Source of the DNA: Eumeta japonica | Taxonomy: Eukaryota; Arthropoda; Insecta; Lepidoptera; Psychidae | DNA length: 64,000 nucleotides | Direction of reading: 5' to 3' | Assembly: GCA_005406025.1 (NCBI GenBank) | Contig: BGZK01000146.1 | Coordinates: 434,001 to 498,000 of the forward strand | Shown: one piece after another, positions 11,401-24,479 of the stretch | Layout: each line of letters starts with the position of its first letter | How positions within the stretch are numbered: position 1 is the stretch's first letter | Position numbers and translations under genes: made by a program | Notes under the pieces: model-generated | The model's input: the letters and a program-made list of their open reading frames with translations, nothing else | The model's database searches: none | Told to the model about the DNA's origin: nothing

Positions 11401-12590
11401 CTCCGATTAATTTCCATGCAAAACTCCCAACTTATTTTTTAATATCCGTTTTATATTTTCGATATGCGAACAATAAAACAGTTTTAGTTATTTTTCAACA
11501 CTTGCAGTGTGTATCTTATTACGAGTATAACCTAATCTAATTCACTTTTCTTTGTAGATATATATGTTTGTTATTTTTATAATCATAGTCGTGTATTTTA
11601 AATTTTAAGTGCAATTTAAATGTGTGTAATTTATTGACCAGTATTAAAAACAAAATAACGAAAAATTATGACCTAACCTCACTAAATGCTCAATTTATGG
11701 TATAATGAGCTCTTTAAAACAAACAATAAAAAGTTAATCATATAAATTTTAAAAACATTTATTGAGCTTGCATATCAAAGTATTATTTAACTGTTTTAAC
11801 AAAGTCACATTATGTTGCTTATGATGACAGGAATATATATATTATTTATTATAATTTGTACGTTATTATAAAAGTTCGTATAGCATATACTCAGTTGCTA
11901 TGGAGGCTTTTGCTACTAATCGTAGTGAATATACTCTATTGGATTTCTGCATTTTAATACAATTACTATTATTTGAACACGTTGATAATCGGAGTTAAAT
12001 TAAGAGACACTATTTCAATACAATATCAATTCTGATTATAAAAGCATCGGCCGTATAGAACGCCAAAAGAAAAAGAAGTAGAACAAATGGATACACAATA
12101 CGACTAAGAATATATGAATCTAAAAATAAACTACACCCATCATAAACTGCGCCCGGTATTGTAAAAAAAAAGCTCGAGGCAGGTATGTGCTTTGGACATT
12201 AAATTAAACTGTGGGTAAATTTATAGGACATTTTTATAAGGTTGAGACAAAAATTTGGATTGTGCTCGTGTATATTTTAGTTTATCTGTCACGGGCGAGC
12301 CTGCGCCCTTTTACGGCCGGGGCGACGTGTTATGGTTTAGCATCCATACAATTTTATTAGTCGTAAAAATGCAAATAAATATGATTGCCGAGTTTGTAAT
12401 TAAACTTAGCGACAATTATTTTGAACGATTTGATAACATCTGTTGCTTGGAAAATATGCAATGTCTTTGTTGTCAGTTCTTTGAAATTTAATAAAAAAAT
12501 ATTCACTTTATATACACACTTGTAGTGTAACTACGTGAGAAAATAAATAAATATGACCTAATCTTTATTTACGTTCAAAAATCATATTAC
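11401..12590. other. AT-rich 5' flank, nothing recognised
   Basis: Very AT-rich. No coding exon, RNA gene or repeat family was recognised. A 78-codon frame at 12255 lacks any domain. Confidence 0.4.
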
Positions 12591-12594
12591 ATTA

Positions 12595-12856
12595 TTCATT
12601 ATATATATATTCGTACTTAGACACATCACCATATGGTTCCAAATCAAGCAACGAGGCTTGTACTTTGGGTAGCAAATAGTTGATATAATACATATATACT
12701 TTTTTTGTGAATATATGCATATAATATAAAAAACCAAGACTCAAGACGAACACCAATTTTTGATCGAACATATAAATGTTTGTCTTACGCGGGAATTGAA
12801 CCCACGCGCCCAGCGCAGAAAGTGGCGTCACTACCAACTGCGCTGATCGGGCAGTC
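12595..12856 (-). mobile_element. tRNA-derived SINE
   Basis: The minus strand begins with a tRNA-like head. Box A reads TCAGCGCAGTTGGTAG (complement of 12831-12846) and box B reads GGGTTCAATTCCC (complement of 12791-12803), the internal RNA polymerase III promoter. After CGCGTAAGACAAAC the tRNA-unrelated body continues through ATATGTATTATATCAAC and ACAAGCCTCGTTGCTTG to a TA-rich tail. This layout matches lepidopteran SINEs. The 101-codon frame overlapping it is a by-product. Confidence 0.8.
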
Positions 12857-12899
12857 AAAATAGTAAAGGCATTAAAAAAAAATGGGTACCTAAACACAA

Positions 12900-14049
12900 C
12901 GAATTGAACTTAACATAAAAAAGGATGAGATACATCATAGAAAACTACTTTTTTCGCGAGACTCCACCCGGGTAGAGGTAGAGACGAATTCCTGCGTCTA
13001 TTTTCGGATCCGGTCCCATCATCGCCGCTGTCACCTGTCTCGATCGCATGTCATACACGCAACAATCAACTGTTCAGTTTATAAGTAGAGGAATTTTAAA
13101 TGTCAAAATAGTAAACGTTTCTTAAAGTGTCTTTCTTCGATAAATTAAAACACACGCAATAATGTTTTTATTCCATGTGATCCGAAAACTTCACAATTCA
13201 CCAACAATTTTATGAATTGTTACTGACTTTACAGTATAATTATTAACATTAACATTATTCGAGTTCATCTTGAAACGCATTGTAAGCTTTAGACTAAAAT
13301 TTAACATTTTATTCATAAAACTCAATGAAATTGAAATTATCAATGTAAAACATATCTTAAGGAAAATTCAAATGAAGAGCACTATTTCTAGATAGCATAC
13401 TACAACCAATTAGTTATTTAAATTTTCTCGTAATTGTCTTTCTTTTCATCACAATGCAATATTCTCAATTACATGTTGTAAACTGTCTGAATGTTACATC
13501 CGTTTCTCTACTATTATTTGTATTTCGGTTTGTTGCATTTATAGAGATCATAAAAATCTTACAGCCTACTTAAACCAACAGATTGGCCTCGTCCATGTAA
13601 CGATTTCGTGCATGAAAATTGCCGTTCGCGTATGAATCGAGTTTAATGTCGTTCGCTAACCGTAATGATATTCTGTAGGTATGTTATAAATTTGCAAATC
13701 AAAATATATTTCATGGTTACCTAATAACATAGTTAATAAATATAGTCCGTCGGTGATTCATACTGACTTCATAATATAATCAAGTGTCATTTGTCAATCT
13801 ACCTGTAGTAATGCCGAGTCACGATCTAATATTTGTACCTCTAGTTCTGCGTATTCGCAGTGCCGATTAGAAATTCCAATCGAACGACTCGTGTGAACGA
13901 AATGTGGCGAGTATCAGTAAGATCTACTAATAAAGAACTCGGGCTAAGTGCGTGTGTTCTTCCTAGAAAACTGCGTAAAATACTGAAAAGCAGATCAAAA
14001 TTGAATTGAGTATTCGAAAAATATAAAAGTTTAAATATAAAAAAATATA
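12900..14049. other. Mostly AT-rich flank
   Basis: A short mixed segment lies near 12955-13060. Otherwise nothing was recognised, and no coding potential is seen. Confidence 0.35.
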
Positions 14050-14335
14050 AATTTTAAAAGGAGAGTCTTTTAACTTCTCGCGATGAAAATTGAAAAATTG
14101 ATGAGCTCAATAATTTATTGCTCCATTGTTATTAATACTTTGAATTCGAATGTAGCAATAAGTTTTAGGGATGGCCTGAAGGGTTAATCGCGTTTCTAAT
14201 TTTTGAGCCCAAAAACTCATAGACAATATTTGTAATTCAAGGAGCTTAAAAGCACATCGATAAACGTCGTAGCGGAAAGTTACAGGGATAACCTGCAGGT
14301 TCAACCGTTTTAAAGATTTTTTTTTGGGTAATTAA
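14050..14335 (+). repeat. Unclassified dispersed repeat, two internal subunits (copy 1)
   Basis: Two subunits about 117 bp apart each carry a GGGATRRCCTG...TTCAACCGTT-type core (near 14165 and 14285). A copy in the same orientation at 48640-48835 shares the same order, including CACATCGATAAA and TTTGAGC. The 65-codon minus-strand ORF here is not a gene. Confidence 0.6.
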
Positions 14336-14929
14336 TTGCTTAAAATAATTGTACATTTACCGTAATACATCTATATTAGATATTGAAATAAGAGGGAACG
14401 GTTTTTTCGTATATACTTTGAGTTTGTAAATCATGCCATGCCCTTTCCAAGAGATAGCCAAGTGGCTGATAAAAAAAATTCGGGCGCCAAGATTCAAAAT
14501 ATAAATGTCTCGTTTTGATGTTTTAGATATCAAACTGTGAAAATGTTATGTTTTCGACAATTTCGCTACAGTCAAATGTTGCTCTTTACTTGTTGTCGAT
14601 AAGAAAACTTTAAAAAAGGTTATATTAATTTCAATTCTTAACACTTTTTTAATATGGCCAAAGAAGATTTTCATGTACGTGTAACGGGGTAAAATACATA
14701 GTGAAAAAGTTTTCAAAGCACGCTTGAAAAAAACACATAAATAACCAAAATAACCATATGATCTATTCGGATATGATATCGTAAAATCCGTACAATATTA
14801 CCATAGACGAGTCGAGAGCTGGTTTAATTCGCTAATTCACTAACAGTACAAACTTTCAAACAAACGCCGTTGTCTATGCGTCGCATCGATCGATATTGTT
14901 AGAAGTTCTACCTGAGACAAACAATATCT
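14336..14929. other. AT-rich flank, nothing recognised
   Basis: Low-complexity AT-rich DNA, possibly further decayed repeat. Confidence 0.35.
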
Positions 14930-15125
14930 CTTTTGAGATTTGAATGTAGCGCGGCGCGGGCGTCCCGCGGCGCCCGACAGCGGGTTGACAGTACCCTTGC
15001 CCGATGCAGCTGGCCTTTTTTCCCTTTATTTTTCGTACAGTTTTAGGGAATTAACTTTTAATCTCATTAGTTTTGCAGATCACGAGTTAACGGATTATTT
15101 ACGGTGCTCTTTGCCCAAAATTGAC
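14930..15125. promoter_or_regulatory. Candidate cis-regulatory island
   Basis: A GC-rich core (14947-14995) carries CAGCGGG, the complement of which (CCCGCTG) resembles Zic/Opa-type binding words. It is followed by AT-rich homeodomain-type words. The 82-codon frame has no domain. Confidence 0.3.
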
Positions 15126-16079
15126 CTTTTTTTTTGGGATATTCGTTTCTTAAAGGGTTTAAGAGTGTCGTATCTTTATATTATGTAGTTTTTATGGTTT
15201 ACTGAAGATTATAGTTTTTTTTTTTTGAACGTCTACGAGTTAAAAGCTTGATAACGTAATGCATGTATTTTCTATACCTTTCTATGGAGCTCAAACGATT
15301 TTTTTGAGTAGATTGTAATATCGTTATGTAAAATATAAAAGTAGGTCCTGTGTTCAGTTTCTACTGGTGCGTCTTTCTGTCAATGTATTTGTTTAATACT
15401 TTGGCTAAAATCTATTGCAATATTTTCCACCGTTCAGATAATTTCTCTAGAAAACGTTTAACTTGTAAAACATAAATTTGTACCAATTGAAAGTGCAAAA
15501 ATAATTGAATCTCTTAATAGAGTAGCGGAAAAATAATTTCGAGAATTTACGTCGCCTACGTTGAAGAAAATTATAACAAGCGCGTCAATTTGATGCACGA
15601 TTCTAATGCACCTACATCTTAAATATATCAACAGAATATATAAGAAAACTTGCACACTATCAAGTCTTATATATTAAAATAAATATGGGACTAACTTAAC
15701 TATTTCAGATATAACAACTATAAATTATATCAAATTTATAGCATCTGTGTCGACAAAAGTGAATTAAAATATACTAAACCAAAGATTTGTGGGGCACAAA
15801 TAAATTAATTAAAGATCCAAGTCCAAGGTTCAAAATTTTAGATTACGTAACTTCTCATTTTACTAATCTGTATAATAATTGTTGTTTTGTAAAGTGGTTC
15901 CAAGCCTAATGAAATTCAATAATCTCCCAGTTTAAAATTGCGGACAACCCGGATCCCACAAATTTCATGTCAGTATAAACGCTACAAGCGACTAGCAAAA
16001 TGTTTAAAAAATGTTTAGTCAGACAATGAGTCTAGTATTTCATTTGGATTTGGACTATCTGTTTGATTAGACAGATGTT
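15126..16079. other. AT-rich flank, nothing recognised
   Basis: No gene or repeat family was identified. Confidence 0.4.
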
Positions 16080-16290
16080 TGAAAATTATGGTAAAACTCT
16101 AATGGTTTCGTTTTTGTTTTGGCTATGTATATGCAAATTAGAAAAGAGCGACCCTCAAGTTTCTTGTTCGTTCTTCTTGAGGGAAAACTGCCTTCCGAAC
16201 AAGCGGTAAAGTTTAAATTCGCAAAAAATATCACGTATTTCATGTGTTATTTTGTAACCTATGAAATAAAGATATTTTGAATTTGAATTG
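16080..16290 (+). mobile_element. LINE 3' UTR fragment (copy 2)
   Basis: Words in order: ATGCAAATTAGAAAAGAGCG, CCCTCAAGTTTCTTG, CTTCTTGAGGGAAAACTGCC, then the terminal ACCTATGAAATAAAGATATT with a TTTGAATTTGAATT tail. It matches the 3' end of the LINE relic at 7395-8130 and the inverted fragment at 37920-38060. No RT coding was seen upstream, so this is a strongly 5'-truncated insertion. Confidence 0.7.
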
Positions 16291-19200
16291 GGATTCTAAT
16301 GATGCAAGGGAGATTTCGTGATTTGATTATGTTATTCACGGAATTTTAATTCGTATACTACAACACTATAGTTTCACAAATAATGCACTATATTTAGTTT
16401 TCTCATACTGTAACACAGAAAAGTCTGGTAGGCAGATAGGTATGGGATAGAAATTTATATGGATTACCAGCAATAACAAGAGTTTCTCGTGATATTTTGA
16501 GACCTTTTTTTTTAATGATTTACTCCACTCGGCACAGGAATTGAGTAAGTCTGTATTTATCACAAATCATACTTTTTTTTAAATTGGCAGAAAAAAGGAA
16601 CGTTAATCAAAAGTAGACATTGTTCTTTCTCAAATTTCAAATTGGTTCAATACAAATAAAACCGCTGCTTGTAAAGTTTACGTTACTTACCTTTATAGTT
16701 GTGTAATGACTTTAAAGCGATATTAAATAATATTACTTTATCTTTTATGGATACGAGTTTTAATGTCACTTTAGATTATATTTAGATTTCAGTGGGGTCG
16801 ACATAAGTTTTAATTCTCTGATAAGTTCTAGCGCATTCATTAAGATGACAAGACTTTATACAAACGTCGGAACAGCACGGTTATTATATTTCGGTTATTT
16901 TCACAACTAATGTCATTTTGTATTAGCCAAAAAAGAAACATAATGCAATTTATACTCAAGAAGTCAGTATCCTAACTGTAATATTGCAGTATATCTACGA
17001 GGATGTTATATGAGCACAAAAATCTTGAATCAATTATCAAAAATAGTGATGTTTCCAAAATGAGTCGATGGATTTTTCACAGGTAACTTGAGCGTAGTTC
17101 TGGGCTATATCTGTATATAGCCCGAAACTAAAGTAAAGCCTGTGATTTATTTCATCAAAATCAGTTGAAGGAAAATTTTGTGATTAAAAAAAGGCGTTCA
17201 CAGAAGTTTTCAGATGTCGTCCTACGTAGCACGATCAACACGGCGTAGTGCATTAATGAAAAAATAGATGGCATTACTAGTTTACCTCAGTGGCAGAATA
17301 TTAATACAGCGATAGAATTATTGGAATTTTCATGCTAGTCTTTTTATAACAGAAAAAAAAATACCACCCTTACCAAGTCAGCGGGAACAGCTGTAAGGTT
17401 CATTATATTAATAAAGAAAAAAAAACCGAACACTTAAGTATTGCTTTGTGAAGGCTAAAGGTCGTTTGTGGGCCAATCTGTGCATGCATCTGGAAATACT
17501 ACATGGGCTCGCAATTAAAGTAACTCAAGGCAGTTACGTAAAAAAAATGATGAGTTACACTTAACTCTGCTCGGATTTATTTGAACGACGAACCAGTTTG
17601 AAGTTATTAGCACTTACGAGTTCTGTAGTTACATTCATATTACACAATTTGACTGCTTCATTTTCCACACAAAAATTACGCAGGTACGAATTTAAAAGAC
17701 GTAACTGTTAGTTCTAGGTGATTCTTCACAAACTACATTCTTCTTAGTTTGAAGACTATGAATGCTGTGGTTAATACCTGCAATAATAATTTTATTGGTT
17801 TTTTTGTGATTGCAACCTCGACCTCCCACTTCCGTCGTGGGCCTCTAACGTTTGTTAGCTGTGTATAATAGTAAATGTGAATAAAGTGAGGAAACTTAAG
17901 TTAACGTCTTTGGCTTACGTATGAACGAAGAGAAATAAACTCCCTGCGGATAGGTGAATTTATAATCATCAAGTGGTAAGTAAAAGGTATCACAAATGCC
18001 TTTTATGTACTTATGTATACTAAATGAGGAATTTTATTTTAAATTGTTTTGATGAATCAATAAAACTTAGTCTATTTTAGATGGGTGTATATGTCAATGT
18101 CACTGCAAAATTAAATATAGAACTAATACAGAGAGTGAAATAGATTGAAATGAAGAAAAAAACAAGTTAATAATAATACAAAGGTATACGAAAGAAAATG
18201 TGATTTTATGCAAAATTTATTTACACGAAAATATAAAGAGTATATGTGTGGTTTTTTTACATGAATTTTGTACAGGTCGTCCATTTTCAATTTTTCGAAA
18301 AAGTTAATATTAACTTTGTTTAAATGTGGTGACAAATATTTGTCATTCATTGCTATTTTCTTAATATTTTGTATCAAACATAATATTCTTTGCCTTTTTA
18401 ATAATTCCATACTCTAAATAAAAGCCAATGTAGTTATGTAAATTGTAAAAAATATATAAAATGATAATTGATAGAAACCCATCGATTTCTAAATTAAAAA
18501 TATTGAAATAGTACCTCGAATGAAATACAACCAATTAAGTTATTATGAGCTTAAAGTACGTACAGGAATACTGTATTTTTAAATAAGTCTAAAGGAAGAA
18601 AAGCAGTCGAGATGACTTAGATTCCTCATAAAAAGTCTTCGACAGTTTCTTAATATAGTCAGCATAGTATCGCTCCATTGGAAAGGCTTGTTCTTTTACA
18701 ATCTTTTATCTTTCCCCGCCACACCGCCCCACGCACAGGGTCGGAGACGGTAAAAGACCATCGTCGTCGATGCGATGACGACGTCGGCAACGGCTTAACT
18801 TGCCCTTGGAGTACTTTGAGTAGATTTAAGTTCAACACTCATCGGTCGACTTACGCGTGCTCAGGGTCCAGTCGAAAGCAACTCTTTTAATCGTCGAGCC
18901 ACCATCATTCTCGATGTTTTGTAGACGTGTGACGTATTTAAAATCAATCTACTATAAAATAGGGCGGAAAGGGAATTATGTTTTATCATGAGACAAAAAC
19001 TATAGTCGCATTTGTGAAAATTTACTTTCACTTACAATTAAAGTACTGCTAATTGCGCGAAAACTATTCGGAAAGTAATAGATTTTAAGCACGCTTTCGT
19101 GCAATGATACTGATCGAAGGATCAATTTCATCATGAATCTTCATGATTTTTTATTCTTTACTTCGTTATATAGATTTCATTTTAGTTACTACTTTAAAAT

Positions 19201-21490
19201 ATATTTAGTACAGATTCATTTTATAAACCTATGGTGACCGTTTTCCTTCGCCTTATAAAGATAATTTTTGAAAAGTCACCAAACATTAAAAATTTTGTTT
19301 TAATATATTATACTACAATTGAAAAAAGAAGTCATGTGATTAACCGTTCGTCTTTTTCTATATTAATTTGCACTCTTTTTCGGATAATTTTTGATATAAA
19401 ATTTTTGGAATGGTGATTCGTGACGAAAGGAAAACAAATATAATTAGAAAGTAAATTTTAATGTATCTAATATAATTACTCTCAGTTATTAATACCCTGT
19501 ACATATTCAGAGATTTTGAGAGTTGGGTTTATATTACATTACCAAATTATTCAATGATACACCTGTTTTTTTTAAATATCTTATGATGTACTTTTTTATG
19601 ATAAAATTAAACCTTCCAATGATAAACAAAACGCTCATATATTTAAAATGTGTGAAAGTGTCAAAACACAATATTTTTTTGCTATTATTACACCGAGTTA
19701 TTACCCACTTGTGTTAATGTCTATTAATGGGAAATATTGATCCATGCCAAACATAGAAATACAGATTTTTTTGTCAAAATGCGGTATAATTGTAATATAA
19801 TTTTCACATCTTATGCTGTCTTTGTTATGAGCAAGCATAGGTCAGTTGAATTTAGCTAACAATACGTTGTGAAGAAAAATCCCATAAAACTAACGCAATA
19901 AATGTACCTATATAACTTTTGGATCTAAGTTTATCCATAATAGGTTTGTCCGTTCCGTATTTTCTTTATTGACCTTGTCATTGATTTGAATTGCCAATAT
20001 ACAACTAGTTTTGATTTGCCATATTTATTGATTGCAATGTTAAACTGTCCTTCATTGTATTTATTCATATAATAAAAATCAGATTACAGTAATTGATAAA
20101 TGATTTTCCGAATAAGTGTAAAAATCGATTTTATACAACTTAAATTGTTTTAGAAGTTTATAAAAACAAACAAAAACTACACAAACAGACGTTTAATTCC
20201 GAGTTTTCACTTCAATTTATAGCCCTATCTGTAATAAAGATAGTATCTGTCGCTGCTAGACCATTATGTGTATGAATGGTAATTTTATTATCATGGCAGC
20301 AATTTCTATAAAATATTAATACCACTCGTAACAGAATTCGATTCTCAGTTGGCCCAATATATTGATAACGGTCCTGCGATAGCTAACACGGCTGCTATGC
20401 GTAGTAATTAGAGCAAACCTAACAAGCATTTGTATCCAACAGTCCACTACTGTAAACACGTAATAGTTGTGATAATAATGTATTTGAAATGTATCTCAAA
20501 GTACACAGATTTACATGTCTGTTTGCCTCTGTTTATGTTCTAACCTTCATGACGTTATTTCGAGATCGACACAACATAAAATATTTTTGAATTCACCTTT
20601 TAATATTATTTTTTAAAATAATACACGAACATAATATTCATTTATTAAAAATACTTTTATAACTTGAGTTTTTAAATAATAGCTTATTAAATTATAACAA
20701 CTGGAAATATAATTTTTATATAGCTATAATTAAATAAATACCGATAACACAATAAATAATATTATTTATTTCAAACTTAAAACATTTTTCAATAAATTTT
20801 ATTGAAAACGCTAATTGAACATGTATCGAAAAAAATTATTGCTGGTTCTATGATTTTTCCGACGGTAACCACGTTTACATTGCATTTGGTTATTAATAAA
20901 AGTTCGTATTAATTTAACTACTAAGACAAACGACGGGTTAACACCGGCAATTTAATAGATTTATTACAATGAGATAGATTTTTTTTGGATTTTCTAATCT
21001 AATCTATGGGCGTTATGCATCGTACTCGTAATCCTTTTGAATGACTATTAGTGGTGACTAAAAATTAGAGTTTGTGTGTATTTCTATGAAATTTTATGTA
21101 AGTTTGTAGTCCACGTGGAGTTGCTGTAGAAAATTCAAAGATGACAAAGAATAAATATTTCATTGTGTGTTGTAATTAATGTAAATTGCATTATTCTCTA
21201 TAAAATATGATAAATACAAAATTATTTGTTTTAACGCTTGTATTTTTATTACTTATGGATTATGCACTTCAAGCACTCGGAGCACCGTATTTAGTTATTA
21301 GAACATACTTTGTAATATCAGTAATGACGTTTATGAATGGGATATGAGAATGCATTAAAATATGTAGATCTCAAGCTAAGCTCGAGACATAAATGAGAAG
21401 AACTAGATTATCATCAACGAATACATATAATAGGCAGAGTGGTATTTGTTTAAATGCATATTAGATTGTATTAGGGATTTTCTATTTAAC
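16291..21490. other. Long AT-rich stretch without recognised genes
   Basis: About 5 kb with no convincing exon on either strand. A small stem (GGGCTATAT...ATATAGCCC, near 17108-17128) lies in what looks like repeat-derived sequence. AAG|GTAAGT on the minus strand near 16690 is a strong donor-like word without a supporting exon. The 95-codon minus frame at 18123-18410 is low-complexity, with no domain. Confidence 0.35.
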
Positions 21491-21496
21491 ATTAAT

Positions 21497-21545
21497 ATGC
21501 TGAGAATACACATGTAGGACAATCCTAGATAAGCATTCTCAGCAT
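21497..21545. other. Imperfect hairpin, miRNA-precursor-like shape
   Basis: ATGCTGAGAAT (21497-21507) pairs perfectly with ATTCTCAGCAT (21535-21545). Inside it, TAGG/CCTA pair around ACAAT. The total is about 49 nt with an internal loop. It is too short and weak to call a microRNA. Confidence 0.3.
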
Positions 21546-21779
21546 CATCTCAGAGTGTTTGCAAATAAAACCTTATTTTATGTGATTATGATTATGATAA
21601 TATTGTTATTTAAAATGGAAAATAAATATTGAATGATGATTAATATACCTACCAATGTATTTAGTTCAGCGAGATATATCCAAACCTTCGAATGGGTAGA
21701 CGGCGCAGGGGCTCGTTTATGTAGCACTGATATATGTATCCTAATAGTATCGCTCGGCACAGCGGCTCATCACATCACA

Positions 21780-22470
21780 ACGGACTGTCACCGACAATAA
21801 CTATCACAGTGATCGGTGACTCGCCACAGGTAGCGCGACGCGCGCGTTATCGTGCGCCGGCAATATGGCGTCGCATGCGTTTCCGTTTTCCCGGCACGAT
21901 TTTCCGCGGCGCTACACAGGACACGTGTCCACCGGCACCGCTGAGACACCCAGCATGACTGCGGGCCCCGCGATGCCGCCCCGCGCCCCCGCCCGCGCGG
22001 CCCTAAGCTCGCCCGAGGGCGGGGACTACAGCCTCCTCCAATGCGATCTCGCTCCGAGTACGCGTCGCACGAACGGCTCCGTCTCTTTCGGGCGCGCGCG
22101 CCGCGGCCGGGGAGAGAGAACGCGGTCCCGGTCGCGCGCGGTCGAGAGTTTCTAAGAAGAAATTTTCTTAGTGTTGGTGCCGTAATGCGTTCGTTTTATC
22201 AGATTTACTTCGAAAGCTCGTGGAGGTCGCGGACCGCACGTCCCGCTCGCGCGGCCGGCGCGTGCGCACGCGGGACAGGGACGGCCGGCGGCCGGGAAAT
22301 GTTCCAGCTAATGTATTTTCCTGTGGGAAGGAAAACACATGTCGTCGCTTTTAATTTAATGCGCGTCACGCTGCGCGCGGCGCGCCGGGTCGCTCCGGAA
22401 CTCGTCGCTATTTCTGAAACTATTTCTTCGGAAACTGTGCCGCTCGACGACTGCGTGACATCATTATAAG
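21780..22470. promoter_or_regulatory. Large GC-rich island
   Basis: About 690 bp of high GC content. It has an inverted GTCACCGA...TCGGTGAC near 21787-21823 and a Su(H)-like TGTGGGAA at 22322-22329. Several overlapping frames are open (up to 142 codons) but are Arg/Ala-rich and domain-free in all frames, as expected of CpG islands. It could be a regulatory island or an unrecognised noncoding 5' exon. Confidence 0.35.
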
Positions 22471-23639
22471 GGAAATTAAATATATCATTGTATTCTTGTA
22501 TGTTCCTTTGTTTGTTTATTGCGAATTATAAGTAAACAAATAATTTTATTTCACAAAAAAAAATAATTAACATTCTTAAATGCAATAGTAATTTTGAAAT
22601 GTTTAAATTTTAATGTAACACATTTTTAATGTTTATTACATACAAAAGTTTTGAAATTACAATTCGAGAACAAAGTTCATTTTTGATATTATACTACTAA
22701 GGGTTAAAAATCTTCAAAACCTAATATAAACATATTTTATCTTTAAAATAGAGTGTATTTCTAAATATTTTCATGAAGTAAATTTTATAAATCTAGATTA
22801 TTATACGTTCAGCTAGAATAAAATATTTCTCCAGTTACGTAAAAGAACGAGTTATCAAAGGAGTTTGTTATATTCTTTTCTATCTCTGGTTGGACAAAAA
22901 TTTGGAAGAACCAACGGCATCGAACTTAAAAACCTTACTTCTAGGTACTTGTATTCAAATCAAGTTGAAATTATATTCTCATTTTTTATACTTGAGACTA
23001 TGTTCTTCTTTTTAATACTTGAGACAAAAACATTTTTTCATGAGATCTTTTAAATATAGTCTTTTTAATTCCATCATCTTTTTATAATTAAGCGGTCGTA
23101 GTACATGTATATATAGCATGAAGAAATATTTTTTTACATTCTCATCGGATCAAGGAAAACTTTGAATTGTGAAATATTAATATGTTTTAATTATATTGTA
23201 CATTAAAAAACTAGTATCTCTTCAAAGTATAAAGTTTATATAAGTTTAAAAAGTTGTGCTAGTTTAAAACAAAGTCGGTATTAATTGTAAGTAAAATATA
23301 TTATGAGAAATATAATAAGGTTTTCGATACTTGTTGATTTCAAAAGAGGGTACAACGGTTTTTTAAAATCTATGACGCATAAAATGATGTATAAAAATAT
23401 AGCATTTTAGAAGATATTTAAAAAAAAATCCACTAAGCAAAATATTGATACAGGGTGCTATCAATAAGTTTTCCGTACAGGTATGTCCCGATCCGATTTC
23501 ACATCCCAATATATTTCAAAATTGGCGACATATAAATACTTTTGGACAACAAAAAAAAAAGGAAATATATAATTTGTTTGTCTGTGAATGTTGCACATAA
23601 ATACTATTAATACGACCAATTTCACATTATTTTTACAAA
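22471..23639. other. AT-rich flank
   Basis: No gene recognised. TACAGGGTGCTATCAATAAG near 23452 resembles a mariner terminal repeat and could be the left end of the element that follows. Confidence 0.35.
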
Positions 23640-24170
23640 GTGACAGAATTGTATATGATTAAAGTTACTATGAAAAACAAAAGCAAAACTGTATTATGTT
23701 TTTGGAATCATCAAGTAGTACTACCGATTTAGACAATGAAGTTCTCGATATCACGGGAATGCAGGTATTGCGCCAATATTCTATGGCAATTGAGAGTAAC
23801 CCTAAAAAGCAGATGAAAAAAATAATTGAAGGTGTGCTACTACTACATGTGAATGCTTCAATTCACACTACTCAGATTGCCAAGGAAATATGACTGCTGT
23901 CCTTAAATTATAAACAACTAGCCGTAAAGACCATAACTGACGGCCTCATGCAGTGACCAGTTCTTGTTCTCGAACCTGAAAAAAAGTATCCGAGGAAATT
24001 GATATGATGAAGATGTAGCACTGAAGGCGTCTTTGATATAGAACATTGTAAGGTACAAAGTGACAACTACATTTGTACGGGTTAAAAAACTTGATTGACA
24101 GATCTAATGAGGGCGTCCAGATATACCTAAGGGTGGACTTTATTGAAAAAGGAATATAAATTACATCTGT
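23640..24170 (+). pseudogene. Mariner-like transposase remnant (broken)
   Basis: DNA-transposon relic of the mariner/Tc1 superfamily, a cut-and-paste transposase with a D,D(34)D centre. Seen: near 23810-23892 one frame reads EGVLLLHVNASIHTTQIAKE, matching the family's LLLHDNAxxHTA block but with Val in place of the catalytic Asp. In another frame (from about 23949) CSDQFLFSNLKKSIRGN then YDEDVALKA matches the SDxxLFxxLKKxLRG block with its Asp kept. DFIEKG near 24140 fits the C-terminal GDYxEK. At least two stops and frame changes separate these pieces, so no active enzyme can be made. Confidence 0.75.
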
Positions 24171-24479
24171 ACTTATTTGTTTTCGTACGCGACTGAATGA
24201 TCCTCATTTGATTGAGTTGATTTTGACAAAAAAAGTAATTTAAAACAATTAAATCGACTGCAAAAAAAATTAATGAAATAATAATACTATATATACTCGA
24301 ATTTAATGAATCAAAAAAACAAAATCAAAAGCAAGTACGAAATAAATTAGAGGCCTATACAATTTTTTTTAAGGAAAGTGCCAACGTTAAGAATAGTACC
24401 TACCTGTCAAAAAGAAAAAGAAAATGTGCAATATTAACAACAACAAAAATGTATAATAAGAATGTGTAAAAATACAGCT

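Noticed and set aside
10560..11410. Many open frames of 60-156 codons overlapping the opa exon on both strands
   Set aside because: Shadows of a GC-rich coding exon; only the frame with Zic fingers has conserved motifs.
12785..12856. Functional tRNA gene
   Set aside because: Pol III boxes are present, but the acceptor stem does not close and the sequence continues into a SINE body.
22041..22469. 142-codon plus-strand open frame
   Set aside because: Arg/Ala-rich product of a CpG island with other frames open too; no domain, and no splice or Kozak support.
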